A stretch of 32,982 bases of DNA from JAGLTN01 sp035403325 (lineage in GTDB: Bacteria > Planctomycetota > Phycisphaerae > Sedimentisphaerales > Anaerobacaceae), in NCBI GenBank assembly GCA_964492365.1, contig CAZBKA010000018.1, forward strand, positions 1 to 32,982, in the 5' to 3' direction. This document shows, piece after piece, positions 1 through 8,700 of this stretch. Position numbers and translations under genes: made by a program. Numbering within the stretch: position 1 is the stretch's first letter; every line of letters begins with the position of its first letter. The notes beneath the pieces are model-generated. The model saw only the letters and a program-made list of their open reading frames with translations. It had not been told where the DNA came from and did no database searches.

Positions 1-349
1 TCTTATAGAAAATATCGCGGCAGTACTCGATAAGACAAAGCTTGCAAAAGAAGATCATGATTTCTTCGAACAGTATGCACAGGAAACATGCAACGGCTAC
101 TGCACAGCCTGTGGCCACATTTGTGATGGGGTGCTGTCGGATAGTCACTACACAAGCGAAATAATGCGGTACATGATGTACCATAATAGTTATGGTGAGA
201 CTGACTATGCAAAAGAGCTTTTCGCACAGATACCTGCACAGGTAAGAAACAACCTTCTTAATATTGACTATAGCCAGGCAGAAAAACGCTGTCCGCAGAA
301 TCTGCCCATTGCAAAAATCATCGCTCAGGCTGTTGAAAAACTTGCCTGA
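1..349 (+). CDS. Aldo/keto reductase with iron-sulfur C-terminus, 3' fragment
   Basis: The reading frame is open from base 2 to a TGA at 347-349 and gives the last ~115 residues of a protein whose start lies outside the window. The fragment aligns along its length with the C-terminus of the next gene: both have a Cys cluster, then a MMYH/LMYH-x-SYGE segment, a FxQIP segment, and an ending with CPQNLPI and IIAQA. This is the C-terminal Fe-S domain of COG1453-type aldo/keto reductases. The Cys cluster here reads CNGYCTACGHIC (C-x3-C-x2-C-x3-C), one residue longer in the last spacing than in the neighbour. The catalytic barrel is not visible, so the substrate cannot be guessed. Only 8 bases separate it from the next gene, so the two are probably co-transcribed tandem duplicates. 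Confidence 0.85.
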   Translation, partial: LIENIAAVLDKTKLAKEDHDFFEQYAQETCNGYCTACGHICDGVLSDSHYTSEIMRYMMYHNSYGETDYAKELFAQIPAQVRNNLLNIDYSQAEKRCPQNLPIAKIIAQAVEKLA

Positions 350-357
350 CAAAGTAT

Positions 358-1593
358 ATGAAAACCAGCAAACCGAAAAAAATAGACAGAAGGACATTTA
401 TCAGCAGAACCGCGGCTGTTGGTGCTGGAGTAATCCTTGCCGGAAGCAGGTTCGATGTGTTGGCTGAAGATAAAACCGACCTGGCAGTGCCCAAACGAAA
501 ACTTGGCACCAGCGGCATAGAGATATCAACGCTTGGGCTGGGCGGAGAATTTAACTTTCTTGATAACCAGATAATCCTGAGAAAAGCTTATGACGCAGGC
601 GCAATATTCTGGGATACAGCACCCTTTTATGGCGGCGGCAACAGCGAACTCGGTATCGGTAAATTTTTCGAGAAACAGCCAGATGCACGCAAAAATGTTT
701 TAATATGCACAAAAGGTTCGCGTGCCAAAGATATCCAGGATGCCGACAACATCTTTCACAAATCAATGGAAAGAATGAAAACTGATTACATCGATCTTTA
801 CTGTGGTGTTCATGGTCTGGGAACAATCGATCAGCTTACAGATGAAATGAAAACCTGGGTACAAAACGCCAAAGCTAAAGGGCTGATAAGAGCTTTCGGA
901 TTCAGCACCCATGGAAATATGGCAGAGAATCTTCGCTGCGCTGCAAACCTTGGTTGGGTAGATTTTGTAATGACAAGTTATAATTTCAGACTCATGCAGG
1001 ACGATGAAATTAATCAGGCAATTGAGACATGCTATAAAGCAGGCGTAGGCATAATCGCAATGAAGACACAGGGACATAGCCCGGGTAAATATATTGATGC
1101 TAATCAAGAGCTTGAGTCACAGGCAGATAAAAATGTTGTTGAACACTTTTTGAAAGCAGGCTTCAATGAAGGACAGGCAAAAATAAAAGCGGTCCTCAAA
1201 AATCCATTTATCAGCTGCGCTTGTGTAGCGTGCAAGAACATCTCTATACTCAATTCAAATATCGAAGCTGCCAAAGAACCTTTGGAAATAACCGCAGCCG
1301 ACATGAATGTATTAAAGGAATATGCCGAGACAACCTGCCATGGTTACTGCGTCGGCTGTGGAAAATGTGAAAAAATTTTCCCAGAAACCCCTTATATCGC
1401 AGATACGATGCGGTTTTTGATGTACCACGACAGTTATGGTGAAAAACCAAGAGCCAAAGCTCTTTTTGAGCAGATTCCCACTGATACCAGAATAAAAATG
1501 GCAAAAATCGACTATCTACCTGCAGAAAAAATCTGCCCGCAAAATCTGCCTATTACTGAAATAATCGCCCAGGCAATAAAAAGACTATCTTAA
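358..1593 (+). CDS. Tat-exported aldo/keto reductase with C-terminal Fe-S motif
   Basis: A 411-residue oxidoreductase of the aldo/keto reductase superfamily. Residues 10-16 (DRRTFIS) followed by a hydrophobic stretch ending near residue 30 form a twin-arginine export signal, so the enzyme is probably folded with its cofactors in the cytoplasm and then exported. The barrel begins near residue 46 (KRKLGTSGIEIS). The Asp and Tyr in FWDTAPFYGGG, the Lys in CTKGSRA and the His in CGVHGLG fit the family's catalytic tetrad. The C-terminal third has two Cys groups, CACVAC and CHGYCVGCGKC, and a final CPQNLP, typical of COG1453 members that bind a 4Fe-4S cluster. The native substrate is unknown. No clear ribosome site precedes the ATG, which suggests coupling to the paralogue ending 8 bases upstream. 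Confidence 0.88.
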   Translation: MKTSKPKKIDRRTFISRTAAVGAGVILAGSRFDVLAEDKTDLAVPKRKLGTSGIEISTLGLGGEFNFLDNQIILRKAYDAGAIFWDTAPFYGGGNSELGIGKFFEKQPDARKNVLICTKGSRAKDIQDADNIFHKSMERMKTDYIDLYCGVHGLGTIDQLTDEMKTWVQNAKAKGLIRAFGFSTHGNMAENLRCAANLGWVDFVMTSYNFRLMQDDEINQAIETCYKAGVGIIAMKTQGHSPGKYIDANQELESQADKNVVEHFLKAGFNEGQAKIKAVLKNPFISCACVACKNISILNSNIEAAKEPLEITAADMNVLKEYAETTCHGYCVGCGKCEKIFPETPYIADTMRFLMYHDSYGEKPRAKALFEQIPTDTRIKMAKIDYLPAEKICPQNLPITEIIAQAIKRLS

Positions 1594-1663
1594 AAATACA
1601 GCAACAAAATAAATCGTAAAGACTTTATTTTAAACAACTTAAGAATAAGCATTTAATTTTTCC

Positions 1664-1693
1664 TTGAATTACCCATCCCCTTTTTGATATAAT
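1664..1693 (+). promoter_or_regulatory. Sigma70-type promoter of the 34-codon unit
   Basis: TTGAAT (1664-1669), an 18-base spacer and a consensus TATAAT (1688-1693). Predicted transcription start is near 1700, about 45 bases before the small ORF. This is a close match to a housekeeping promoter and it lies in a gene-free stretch. Confidence 0.75.
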
Positions 1694-1745
1694 CCAGATG
1701 TCGGGAAAGACGTAAAATAATGTTCTTAGAAGTAGGAGTTTTGAA

Positions 1746-1850
1746 ATGGCTGAAATGAAGAAGTTTTATTACGAAAAATGGTTGCCTTTTACAATTAACA
1801 AAAGACGAATTCTGGTCCTTGCAATTGCAAGTTATATCACTTTGTGTTGA
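1746..1850 (+). CDS. Putative 34-residue small protein
   Basis: An ATG at 1746 follows AGGAG (1734-1738) by seven bases, an ideal ribosome site, and lies downstream of a consensus promoter and upstream of an intrinsic terminator at 1888-1911. The ORF encodes 34 residues: a charged/aromatic N-terminal half (MAEMKKFYYEKW...) and a hydrophobic C-terminal half (ILVLAIASYITLC), which is short for a transmembrane helix. It ends at TGA 1848-1850. The frame stays open after the TGA up to a TAA at 1911-1913, but that codon lies at the end of the terminator T-tract, so productive readthrough looks unlikely. I do not recognise the protein. The unit could instead be a regulatory RNA of about 210 nt, or a leader remnant. 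Coding is favoured mainly by the ribosome site. Confidence 0.5.
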   Translation: MAEMKKFYYEKWLPFTINKRRILVLAIASYITLC

Positions 1851-1887
1851 TTTACAGGTCTTTTTGTACCAAGTTTAGAATACAAAG

Positions 1888-1911
1888 CCGCTTATGCTAA
1901 GCGGTTTTTTT
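1888..1911 (+). terminator. Rho-independent terminator
   Basis: A 7-bp stem (CCGCTTA, 1888-1894, pairing with TAAGCGG, 1898-1904) with a TGC loop is followed by seven T (1905-1911). It closes the small transcription unit that starts near 1700 and isolates it from hldD. Confidence 0.85.
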
Positions 1912-1925
1912 AATGCGCTTAGATG

Positions 1926-1954
1926 TTGACTTTTTACTCATATCAAATTAGGCT
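1926..1954 (+). promoter_or_regulatory. Candidate promoter of hldD
   Basis: TTGACT (1926-1931), a 17-base spacer and TAGGCT (1949-1954). The -35 is good and the -10 weak (3 of 6). It lies just after a terminator and about 30 bases before the hldD start, so a promoter is expected here. Confidence 0.45.
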
Positions 1955-1986
1955 TAGCTTTTTAAAAATTGGCTTGGAGAATTGTT

Positions 1987-2964
1987 ATGATAGTCGTAAC
2001 CGGCGCTGCCGGGTTTATTGGTTCAGCTTTAATAGCTGGGCTTAACAAAAAAGGAATTGAAGATATCCTGGCGGTTGATTCGCTCGGCTGTGACGACAGG
2101 TGGAAAAACCTTCGTGGTTTGAAATTTGTCGATTATATAGAAAAGCAGGATTTTCTCGATATGGTGCTTCAAGGCAGATTGCTGCCCCCCATACAGGCAA
2201 TATTTCACCTTGGCGCATGTTCGAGTACAACAGAAACAGACTGCAGTTACCTGGTAAAAAACAATTACGAGTATACAAAAATACTGGCACAATGGTCAGC
2301 AGCCAATTCTGCTCGTTTTATTTATGCCTCTAGTGCCGCTACTTACGGCGAGGGTGAAATGGGCTTTGCCGATGATGAAAGCAAAATTGAAACACTTCAA
2401 CCCTTAAATATGTATGGCTACTCAAAGCAGATGTTCGATCTCTGGGCAAAGAGGTCAGATATGCTCGATAAAATTGTCGGGGTAAAATATTTCAATGTCT
2501 TTGGCCCGAATGAATACCATAAGGATTCAATGAGAAGCTTTATACTTAAATCATTCGAGCAGATAAAAGAAACCGGCAAAGTTACGCTTTTTAAATCTTA
2601 TCATAAAGACTACGGCAACGGTGAGCATGTTCGCGATTTTATCTATGTCAAAGACGCTGTGGATATGACACTGTTTTTTTATGAAAATAAAAAAATCAAT
2701 GGCCTATTCAATATCGGCACTGGCAAAGCAAGAAGCTGGAAAGACCTGGTAAATGCAGTATTTACAGCCATGAATAAAACACCAAATATCGAATATATAG
2801 ATATGCCGGATTCTATCAGAAGCCAATATCAATATTTTACGCAAGCTGATATCAGTAAAATAAGAAAAGCTGGATACACTAAGAAAACTTTCGAACTGGA
2901 AGACGCTGTCACTGATTATGTACAGAATTATCTAGAAAAAGGAGTATATCTAACCAGCATTTAG
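1987..2964 (+). CDS. hldD: ADP-L-glycero-D-manno-heptose 6-epimerase
   Basis: HldD (RfaD) inverts C6 of ADP-D-glycero-D-manno-heptose to give the ADP-L-heptose used in lipopolysaccharide inner core; it is cytoplasmic and NADP-dependent. The 325-residue protein has the extended-SDR Rossmann motif TGAAGFIG (5-12), the family signature DSLGCDDRWKNL (31-42), GACSSTTETD (77-86), the catalytic serine region YASSAATYG and the YxxxK pair Y143/K147 (YGYSK), plus FNVFGPNEYHK, which is diagnostic of HldD. The frame extends upstream to a TTG at 1969, but GGAGA at 1976-1980 sits six bases before the ATG at 1987 and the Rossmann strand starts immediately, so 1987 is chosen. Its presence indicates a heptose-containing outer membrane. 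Confidence 0.95.
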   Translation: MIVVTGAAGFIGSALIAGLNKKGIEDILAVDSLGCDDRWKNLRGLKFVDYIEKQDFLDMVLQGRLLPPIQAIFHLGACSSTTETDCSYLVKNNYEYTKILAQWSAANSARFIYASSAATYGEGEMGFADDESKIETLQPLNMYGYSKQMFDLWAKRSDMLDKIVGVKYFNVFGPNEYHKDSMRSFILKSFEQIKETGKVTLFKSYHKDYGNGEHVRDFIYVKDAVDMTLFFYENKKINGLFNIGTGKARSWKDLVNAVFTAMNKTPNIEYIDMPDSIRSQYQYFTQADISKIRKAGYTKKTFELEDAVTDYVQNYLEKGVYLTSI

Positions 2965-2980
2965 CTGACGATTTTTCATC

Positions 2981-3502
2981 ATGCCATTCACACCATATCA
3001 TTTTGGACCAAGTGGATTCATTGCACTTACTTTCAGAAAATGGATTGATGTGCCAGTTTTTGTACTGGCAAATGTAGCTGTTGATATTGAAGTTGCCGTA
3101 ATTAATTTTTTAAATTCAGGTTGGCCTTATCATAGATTCTGTCACAGCCTTATCGGCGGTATCGTTATCGGGATTGCACTTGGATTGATAGCATATTATT
3201 TCATACCTGTTTTTAAATGGGGGATGAACCTTTTCAGACTACCCTACCAGAGCGGCCTTAAAAAACTGATAATCTCCGGCATCTTAGGAGCATGGACCCA
3301 CACACTTATCGATGCAACCTACCACTGGGACGTGCGGATATTCTGGCCTCTAAATGCCAAACCTTTGTACAATCTGTTAACAAAACAACATGTTAAAACC
3401 GACTGTCTCATATTATGGGTGCTGATGATAATCCCCTTTATTTTCGCCGTAAGGGAATATTATAAAAACAAAACTCCCAAAAACACCGCAAACCAGCAAT
3501 AA
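2981..3502 (+). CDS. Multi-pass membrane protein, DUF457/DUF4184-like metal-dependent hydrolase type
   Basis: A 173-residue protein with four or so hydrophobic segments (about residues 15-45, 58-80, 94-115, 138-155) and conserved-looking polar groups: the N-terminal PFTPYHFGPS, a VAVDIE motif near residue 34, HRFCHS near 51-56 and THTLIDATYH near 107-116. The pattern of His and Asp residues at helix ends resembles the membrane-bound metal-dependent hydrolase-like families DUF457/DUF4184, whose function is not established. It starts 16 bases after hldD and probably shares its transcript. No strong ribosome site is visible. The family placement rests on motif style, so it is tentative. Confidence 0.7.
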   Translation: MPFTPYHFGPSGFIALTFRKWIDVPVFVLANVAVDIEVAVINFLNSGWPYHRFCHSLIGGIVIGIALGLIAYYFIPVFKWGMNLFRLPYQSGLKKLIISGILGAWTHTLIDATYHWDVRIFWPLNAKPLYNLLTKQHVKTDCLILWVLMIIPFIFAVREYYKNKTPKNTANQQ

Positions 3503-3512
3503 TCAATAAAAC

Positions 3513-3541
3513 TTGCTTATTTGTCATTTCTAATGTAAAAT
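3513..3541 (+). promoter_or_regulatory. Promoter of tyrS
   Basis: TTGCTT (3513-3518), a 17-base spacer and TAAAAT (3536-3541). Predicted start near 3548 leaves a leader of about 33 nt, too short for a T-box, so tyrS does not appear to be under T-box control. Confidence 0.65.
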
Positions 3542-3580
3542 GCCCATCTTAAATTTACTGGTTTTCGGGAAAATGATGAT

Positions 3581-4789
3581 ATGTCAGAAAAGATAAAAGA
3601 GCAATTGAAGCAGTTAAAACGCGGCACAGCAGATGTTATCAGCGAAAATGAGCTGCAGGAAAAATTAATCGAATCAGCTAAGCAATCGAAGCCTTTGCGT
3701 ATCAAGCTTGGTCTGGATCCGACATCACCTGACATTCATCTGGGCCACACAGTAGTCCTGCGAAAAATGAGACAGTTCCAGGACATGGGTCATAAAGCAG
3801 TTCTTATCATCGGCGATTACACCGCCAGAATCGGAGACCCAACGGGACGCAACAGCACACGCCCAGTTCTTTCGCCGCAGCAGATCAATGAAAATGCCAA
3901 GACCTATTTTGAGCAGGCAGGCAAAATTCTCGACACAAGTAAAGATAAACTGGAAATCAGGTATAACAGCGAATGGCTAAGCGAACTGAAACTTGCCGAT
4001 GTTATAAAGCTTACAGGGGTGATGACGGTTGCAAGAATGATGGAGAGGGACACTTTTGAGTTGAGATACAAAAAAGGCGACCCCATCGGGATTCATGAAT
4101 TTTTATATCCTCTAATGCAGGGCTACGACTCGGTAATGATAAAAAGCGATGTCGAGCTGGGAGGAACTGATCAGACATTTAATAACCTCGTCGGCAGAGA
4201 ATTGCAAAAACTCGACAACCAGTCCCCTCAGATCGTTATGACGATGCCTATTCTGGTTGGTCTTGACGGCACAGAAAAAATGAGTAAATCAAAGGGAAAT
4301 TATATCGGCGTAACCGATGAGCCTAAAGAGATGTTCGGAAAAGTAATGAGCATTCCGGATGAACTGATGGTAAATTACTTCACACTTTTAACTAACATAT
4401 CCGAGGAAAAAATAGCCGAACTGACAGATGCTTCTAAGACGCACCCAAAAACTGCCAAAGTAACTCTCGGCAAAATCATCGTAAGCCAGTTTTATGGCGA
4501 TGATGCCGCGAAAATGGCATCGGATGAATTTGAAAATATCTTCGCTAAGGGTCAAATGCCGGACGAAATGCCGGAAGTTGAAATACCAGCAGAGGCGATT
4601 TTGATAAATAAACTTCTCCTGACATGCAACCTGGTATCTTCGGGCGGAGATGGCAAACGAATGATCAGTCAGTCGGCAGTCAGCATCAACGGTAAAAAAA
4701 TAATTGATCCGACAATGGAAATAACGCCAGAAGATGGTATGATATTACAAGTAGGCAAACGAAAATTTGCAAAATTGAAAGTTATATAA
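3581..4789 (+). CDS. tyrS: Tyrosyl-tRNA synthetase
   Basis: Charges tRNA-Tyr with tyrosine in the cytoplasm. The 402-residue protein is a class I synthetase: the HIGH-type motif is HLGH (53-56) within LGLDPTSPDIHLGH, the KMSKS loop is intact at 233-237 (TEKMSKSKGN), and GYDSVMIKSDVELGGTDQ forms the tyrosine pocket region. The C-terminal 60 or so residues form an S4-type RNA-binding domain (INGKKI near the end). Length is normal for the bacterial family. It is preceded by a good promoter at 3513-3541 and followed after a single base by an unknown gene, so both are on one transcript. Confidence 0.97.
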   Translation: MSEKIKEQLKQLKRGTADVISENELQEKLIESAKQSKPLRIKLGLDPTSPDIHLGHTVVLRKMRQFQDMGHKAVLIIGDYTARIGDPTGRNSTRPVLSPQQINENAKTYFEQAGKILDTSKDKLEIRYNSEWLSELKLADVIKLTGVMTVARMMERDTFELRYKKGDPIGIHEFLYPLMQGYDSVMIKSDVELGGTDQTFNNLVGRELQKLDNQSPQIVMTMPILVGLDGTEKMSKSKGNYIGVTDEPKEMFGKVMSIPDELMVNYFTLLTNISEEKIAELTDASKTHPKTAKVTLGKIIVSQFYGDDAAKMASDEFENIFAKGQMPDEMPEVEIPAEAILINKLLLTCNLVSSGGDGKRMISQSAVSINGKKIIDPTMEITPEDGMILQVGKRKFAKLKVI

Positions 4790-4790
4790 A

Positions 4791-5372
4791 ATGAAATTAC
4801 CTGAATTAAAAAACCCCTCAAAATATACAGGTCTTTATATCGTTGACTTCGGCGATTTTTCAAGTACCGGCTTTACGGCCCAAGAGGTCGCTCAGTTGGT
4901 AGAAAGCGAAAAATATAAAGACTGCAAAGTTTATAAAATACACAACGCCTATCCGGACGGCAAGCTTGACATCAAAGGCGTACGCAAAGAAATCTTTCAG
5001 CTCGAATCAGGAATGTTTTTCTATAGCTGTGACCAGATAAGTGCAACGAAAGATTATAAAAACCTGGTAGCTTTAGCAGTAAAAATGGCACCGCCTTGTC
5101 AAAGCAAAATAGAGCTTTCCAAATATGAAGATGGCAAATATGTCACCGCTTATATTTACCCGGCAGAGTACGAAGACGAAGTAAGTCGATGGTTGATCGA
5201 AGGCGATTACAAAACCAAAGGCCAAGCAGAAGGTGGAAATATCGCTGTTCAAAGATATTACGACAGTAAAGTTGAGATCATTGAAACACATCAGTTATTT
5301 GCCGTTGATACCAATCAAAGCCGAACTGGTGTTGAATTAATCGGGCATCTCAAAGTTGCACTGCAACGGTAG
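4791..5372 (+). CDS. Unknown protein translationally coupled to tyrS
   Basis: A 193-residue soluble protein that I do not recognise. Its ATG follows the tyrS stop by one base (TAA-A-ATG) with no independent ribosome site, so its translation is likely coupled to tyrS. No signal peptide or membrane helix is visible. The sequence mixes predicted strands and helices, is acidic to neutral, and is rich in Tyr and Lys (GLYIVDFGDFSSTGFT near the start, CKVYKIHNAYPDG near residue 45). A Cys pair is not conserved in spacing. Synteny alone suggests a housekeeping or translation-related role, which is a weak inference. Confidence 0.75.
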   Translation: MKLPELKNPSKYTGLYIVDFGDFSSTGFTAQEVAQLVESEKYKDCKVYKIHNAYPDGKLDIKGVRKEIFQLESGMFFYSCDQISATKDYKNLVALAVKMAPPCQSKIELSKYEDGKYVTAYIYPAEYEDEVSRWLIEGDYKTKGQAEGGNIAVQRYYDSKVEIIETHQLFAVDTNQSRTGVELIGHLKVALQR

Positions 5373-5401
5373 TTTTTGCGTATTTAAAATGGGATACAAA
5401 A

Positions 5402-5617
5402 ATGCCCAGTTATAAACAAAAAAACAAATTCGCCGGTTTATGGGTTGCCCTTCTGCTGCATATTTTCAGCAGAAAAAAACGTCCGATAACTAGACAGGAT
5501 CTTAAAAAAAACGAATTTAAGACTGACAGTCAGATTATCGGGGTGAATTTTAACGATAAAATACGCAGTATTTTCAGACCAAACTGGTTTAAAAAAACAC
5601 ATAACCAAATGAAATAA
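5402..5617 (+). CDS. Small basic protein with hydrophobic N-terminal segment
   Basis: A 71-residue ORF beginning at ATG 5402, seven bases after a weak GGGA ribosome site. It carries a short hydrophobic segment (FAGLWVALLLHIF, residues 10-22) followed by a strongly basic region (SRKKRPITRQDLKKNEF) and ends in Lys-rich sequence. It lies 29 bases after the gene above and before a strong plus-strand terminator, so it would be the last gene of the tyrS transcript. No family is recognised. The ordered composition and position favour a real gene, but a short ORF like this could occur by chance. Confidence 0.5.
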   Translation: MPSYKQKNKFAGLWVALLLHIFSRKKRPITRQDLKKNEFKTDSQIIGVNFNDKIRSIFRPNWFKKTHNQMK

Positions 5618-5701
5618 TTTCCCAAACTTTTACCAATTACAATCGTATTAATAGTGTAGCGATTAGATTTGCTGCAAATGAAAAAGTTTCTCTTCTCTCC
5701 G

Positions 5702-5732
5702 CATCGGGCTGTTAAAGCAGCCCGATGTTTTT
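5702..5732 (+). terminator. Rho-independent terminator of the tyrS transcript
   Basis: A perfect 10-bp stem (CATCGGGCTG, 5702-5711, with CAGCCCGATG, 5718-5727) and a six-base loop precede TTTTT (5728-5732). On the minus strand the hairpin is not followed by a T-run, so it acts mainly on the plus strand, just before the convergent end of secA. Confidence 0.88.
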
Positions 5733-5757
5733 GTATGCAGATCACATATGGGTCTTA

Positions 5758-8700
5758 TCAAAGACCTTTGCCGCAGCATTTTTTGTATTTTTTCCCTGAG
5801 CCGCAAGGACAATCATCGTTCCTGCCGACTTTAGGTTCTTCAGTTTTTATCTGCTTCGTTTTTACTTCACCCTGAGGAGCCTGTGCAGCTGCTCTCTGTT
5901 TTTCCGCCATCGCAAACTGGCTGACTTCATCATGGGCAGCCTCGCTGACATTCCAAACGCTTCTGGCCTTAGTACCGGCTTCCAGATGAACCTTGAAAAT
6001 AATATCAGTAATCCGACTTTCAATAGTTTCAAGCATTTCCTCGAACATCCGATAGCCTTCACGCTTATATTCGATCTTCGGATCTTTTTCTGCAAACGAA
6101 CGCATCCAGATACTATCTTTGAGATGGTCCATGGCACGCAACTGGTCTTTCCACGCAGTGTCGTAAACCTGAAGCAGAATATATCTTTCCAGATCGTTAA
6201 GCTCTTTACGCATGAACTCATTGGCCTGCCTGTGAATTTCAGCGTCATCTTCTGTGATGTCATCAGCGGTTAAAGATGCTTCGAACCTGCCATTGAACCA
6301 ACTGATAAATTCATCCCTGCTTAAAGAATTCTTTTTATCGCTGATTATCTGCTCTAACTTTCCATTGTTATAGCTTTGACTAAGTTCGAGCAATTGCCTA
6401 TGCAGCTTTTGCGGAGTAGTGTCCCGTAAGTTTTCAGCAGACAGACCCGCATCATATTTTTTATTTGCCCATGTCGCGAGACTTTCAAAGCCATAAATAT
6501 TTGTCCCTGCCGGTCCAAACACCATGCTCATCGCAAATTCGACAGGGTATTCTATTTCCCTTTGTTTGTATTTTTCGTCAGCCTTTTCAACCAGGAAATC
6601 GTGTATCTGCTTCGGATTCAGTTCTTTCAACTTTTCAAAATCGAGCTTTATATCAAGGCGGTTCTGTGCCAATTCAAAAAGCGTGCGAATTTTAAAATCA
6701 TCCTTCAGAAACGCCAACAAAGAAGAGAAGTCCTTTTTGTCAACCTGCTCAGCAGATGCTTCAACTAACTGTGCCTCAATTTCCTCAGGCGAAAGATCTT
6801 TAATTTTAGATGGGAGAAGATTAACCTTGAAGCTGCTCATTGCCCATTTCGAAAGCCCGGCAGTATCCCATGATGACGGGTCGCTATAATCTTCGAGATA
6901 TTCGCCAATCGAAATTGAAATATTATTGGCTGCTTCAGCCTTGGCCAGTCGCTTAATTTCAAACTCGATCCCCTCAGCATCAAGGCCTTTAATATCAGAA
7001 ACTTTTAATTCAACGCCTAAATTTGTCGCCGCCAACTCAACAATACATTTATAAGGATAATCATCTTTCAGAATCGTATCACAGCTTTTTGTTATTGCCG
7101 CTTCGACCATTTCCTGAATGATGCTCTTGAGACCTAAACCAGCGAGAATATTTTTCCTTCTCGAATAAAAAATATTCCTCTGGTAATCCATTACCTCATC
7201 ATATTCGAGAACGCTTTTACGCATCTCGTAATTTCGCTGTTCGACTTTCTTTTGTACCTTGGCAATCTGTCTGCTGATGAAAGGATGGTATATCGGCTCG
7301 CCTTCTTCCCAACCGACCATGCTCAACAGCTTAGGTATTTTTTCTCCACCAAAATAAATCAGAATCTCATCATCAAAACTCAAAAAGAACTGGCTCGAAC
7401 CTGCATCACCCTGCCTGCCGCATCGACCTCTTAGCTGATTGTCAATTCGTCTGGCTTCGTGTCTTTCAGTACCAAGAATATGCAAACCCCCGATTTCAGC
7501 AACACCTTCTCCGAGCTTAATATCAGTACCACGACCAGCCATATTGGTGGCGATGGTGACATTGCCTTTCATCTTTCCATCTCTTGCCTTGTACTGAAAG
7601 CCTGCTTTTGCAACAATAGAAGCTTCTCTTTCGTGCTGCTTTGCATTGAGGACCTCATGCTCGATACCATATTTTTTGGAAAGTGCATTTGAGATAGCCT
7701 CACTTTTTTCAATGCTGACAGTACCGACAAGAATCGGTCGGCCCTGAGAGCTTATTTCGTGTATCTCATCTACGATTGCGTTGAATTTTTCCCGCATAGT
7801 TTTATAAATAACGTCATTGCGATCTTCTCTAATACAGGGTTTGTTCGTCGGAATAACAATAACATCAAGCCCGTATATACTCATCAACTCATCGGCTTCG
7901 GTTTCCGCAGTACCGGTCATACCAGCAAGCTGCTGATACAGCTTAAAGAAATTCTGCAATGTCACTGTGGCAAGAGTCTGACTTTCTTCTTTTACTGTCA
8001 CCGCCTCTTTAGCTTCAACCGCCTGATGCAAACCATCCGACCATTGACGCCCTTCCATCAGTCGTCCGGTAAATTCATCGACTATGACAACCTTACCGTC
8101 TATAACGACATAGTCTTTTTCCCTCTCAAATGTCACATGGGCACGCAGACTTTGTTCAAGAAGGTGAGGCCATTCCATATTTGAGCCGGTAAAAAATGAA
8201 CCAACACCAGCGATCTCCTGTGCAGACCCGATACCTTCATGAGTAAGATGTACAGATTTTTTGTCATACTCCACTTCATAATACTGAGTGACAGACATAA
8301 GCTGCACAGATGCCGAATCCATTTCCTGCTGGGCTTTCTCGATTGCCTGTTGGGCTTTTTCAACTCTTTCTGAATTCTTTTCTTTTTTAGCCTCAGCTAT
8401 TTCTCCCTGGGCATTTGCTATTATTTTTTCGCAGTTGTCAATTTTCTTCTTTATGCTGTCATAGCCGCTCTGCAGCGTCATAAGCTTTCTTGCAACATGG
8501 TCGGCTTTTTTATACCTGGTGACATCATCGAATGCCGGACCGGATATAATCAAAGGCGTTCTCGCCTCATCGATCAAAATTGAGTCAACCTCATCAATCA
8601 ACGCAAATTCCAGTTTCCCCTGCACCATCTGCTTAAGTGACATTTTCATATTGTCACGCAGATAATCAAAACCGAACTCGTTATTTGTTCCGTAAGTTAT

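Noticed and set aside
1848..1913. In-frame continuation of the 34-codon ORF past TGA, which might suggest selenocysteine or a suppressed stop
   Set aside because: No bacterial SECIS-like hairpin is evident after the TGA, and the next stop (TAA 1911-1913) lies at the end of the terminator T-tract, so most transcripts would not contain it.
3513..3580. T-box or other tRNA-sensing leader before tyrS
   Set aside because: The predicted leader is only about 33 nt, too short for a T-box, and no T-box sequence is present.
5669..5875. Plus-strand ORF starting before the tyrS terminator
   Set aside because: It runs through the terminator hairpin and into the antisense of the secA 3' end, and has no ribosome site.
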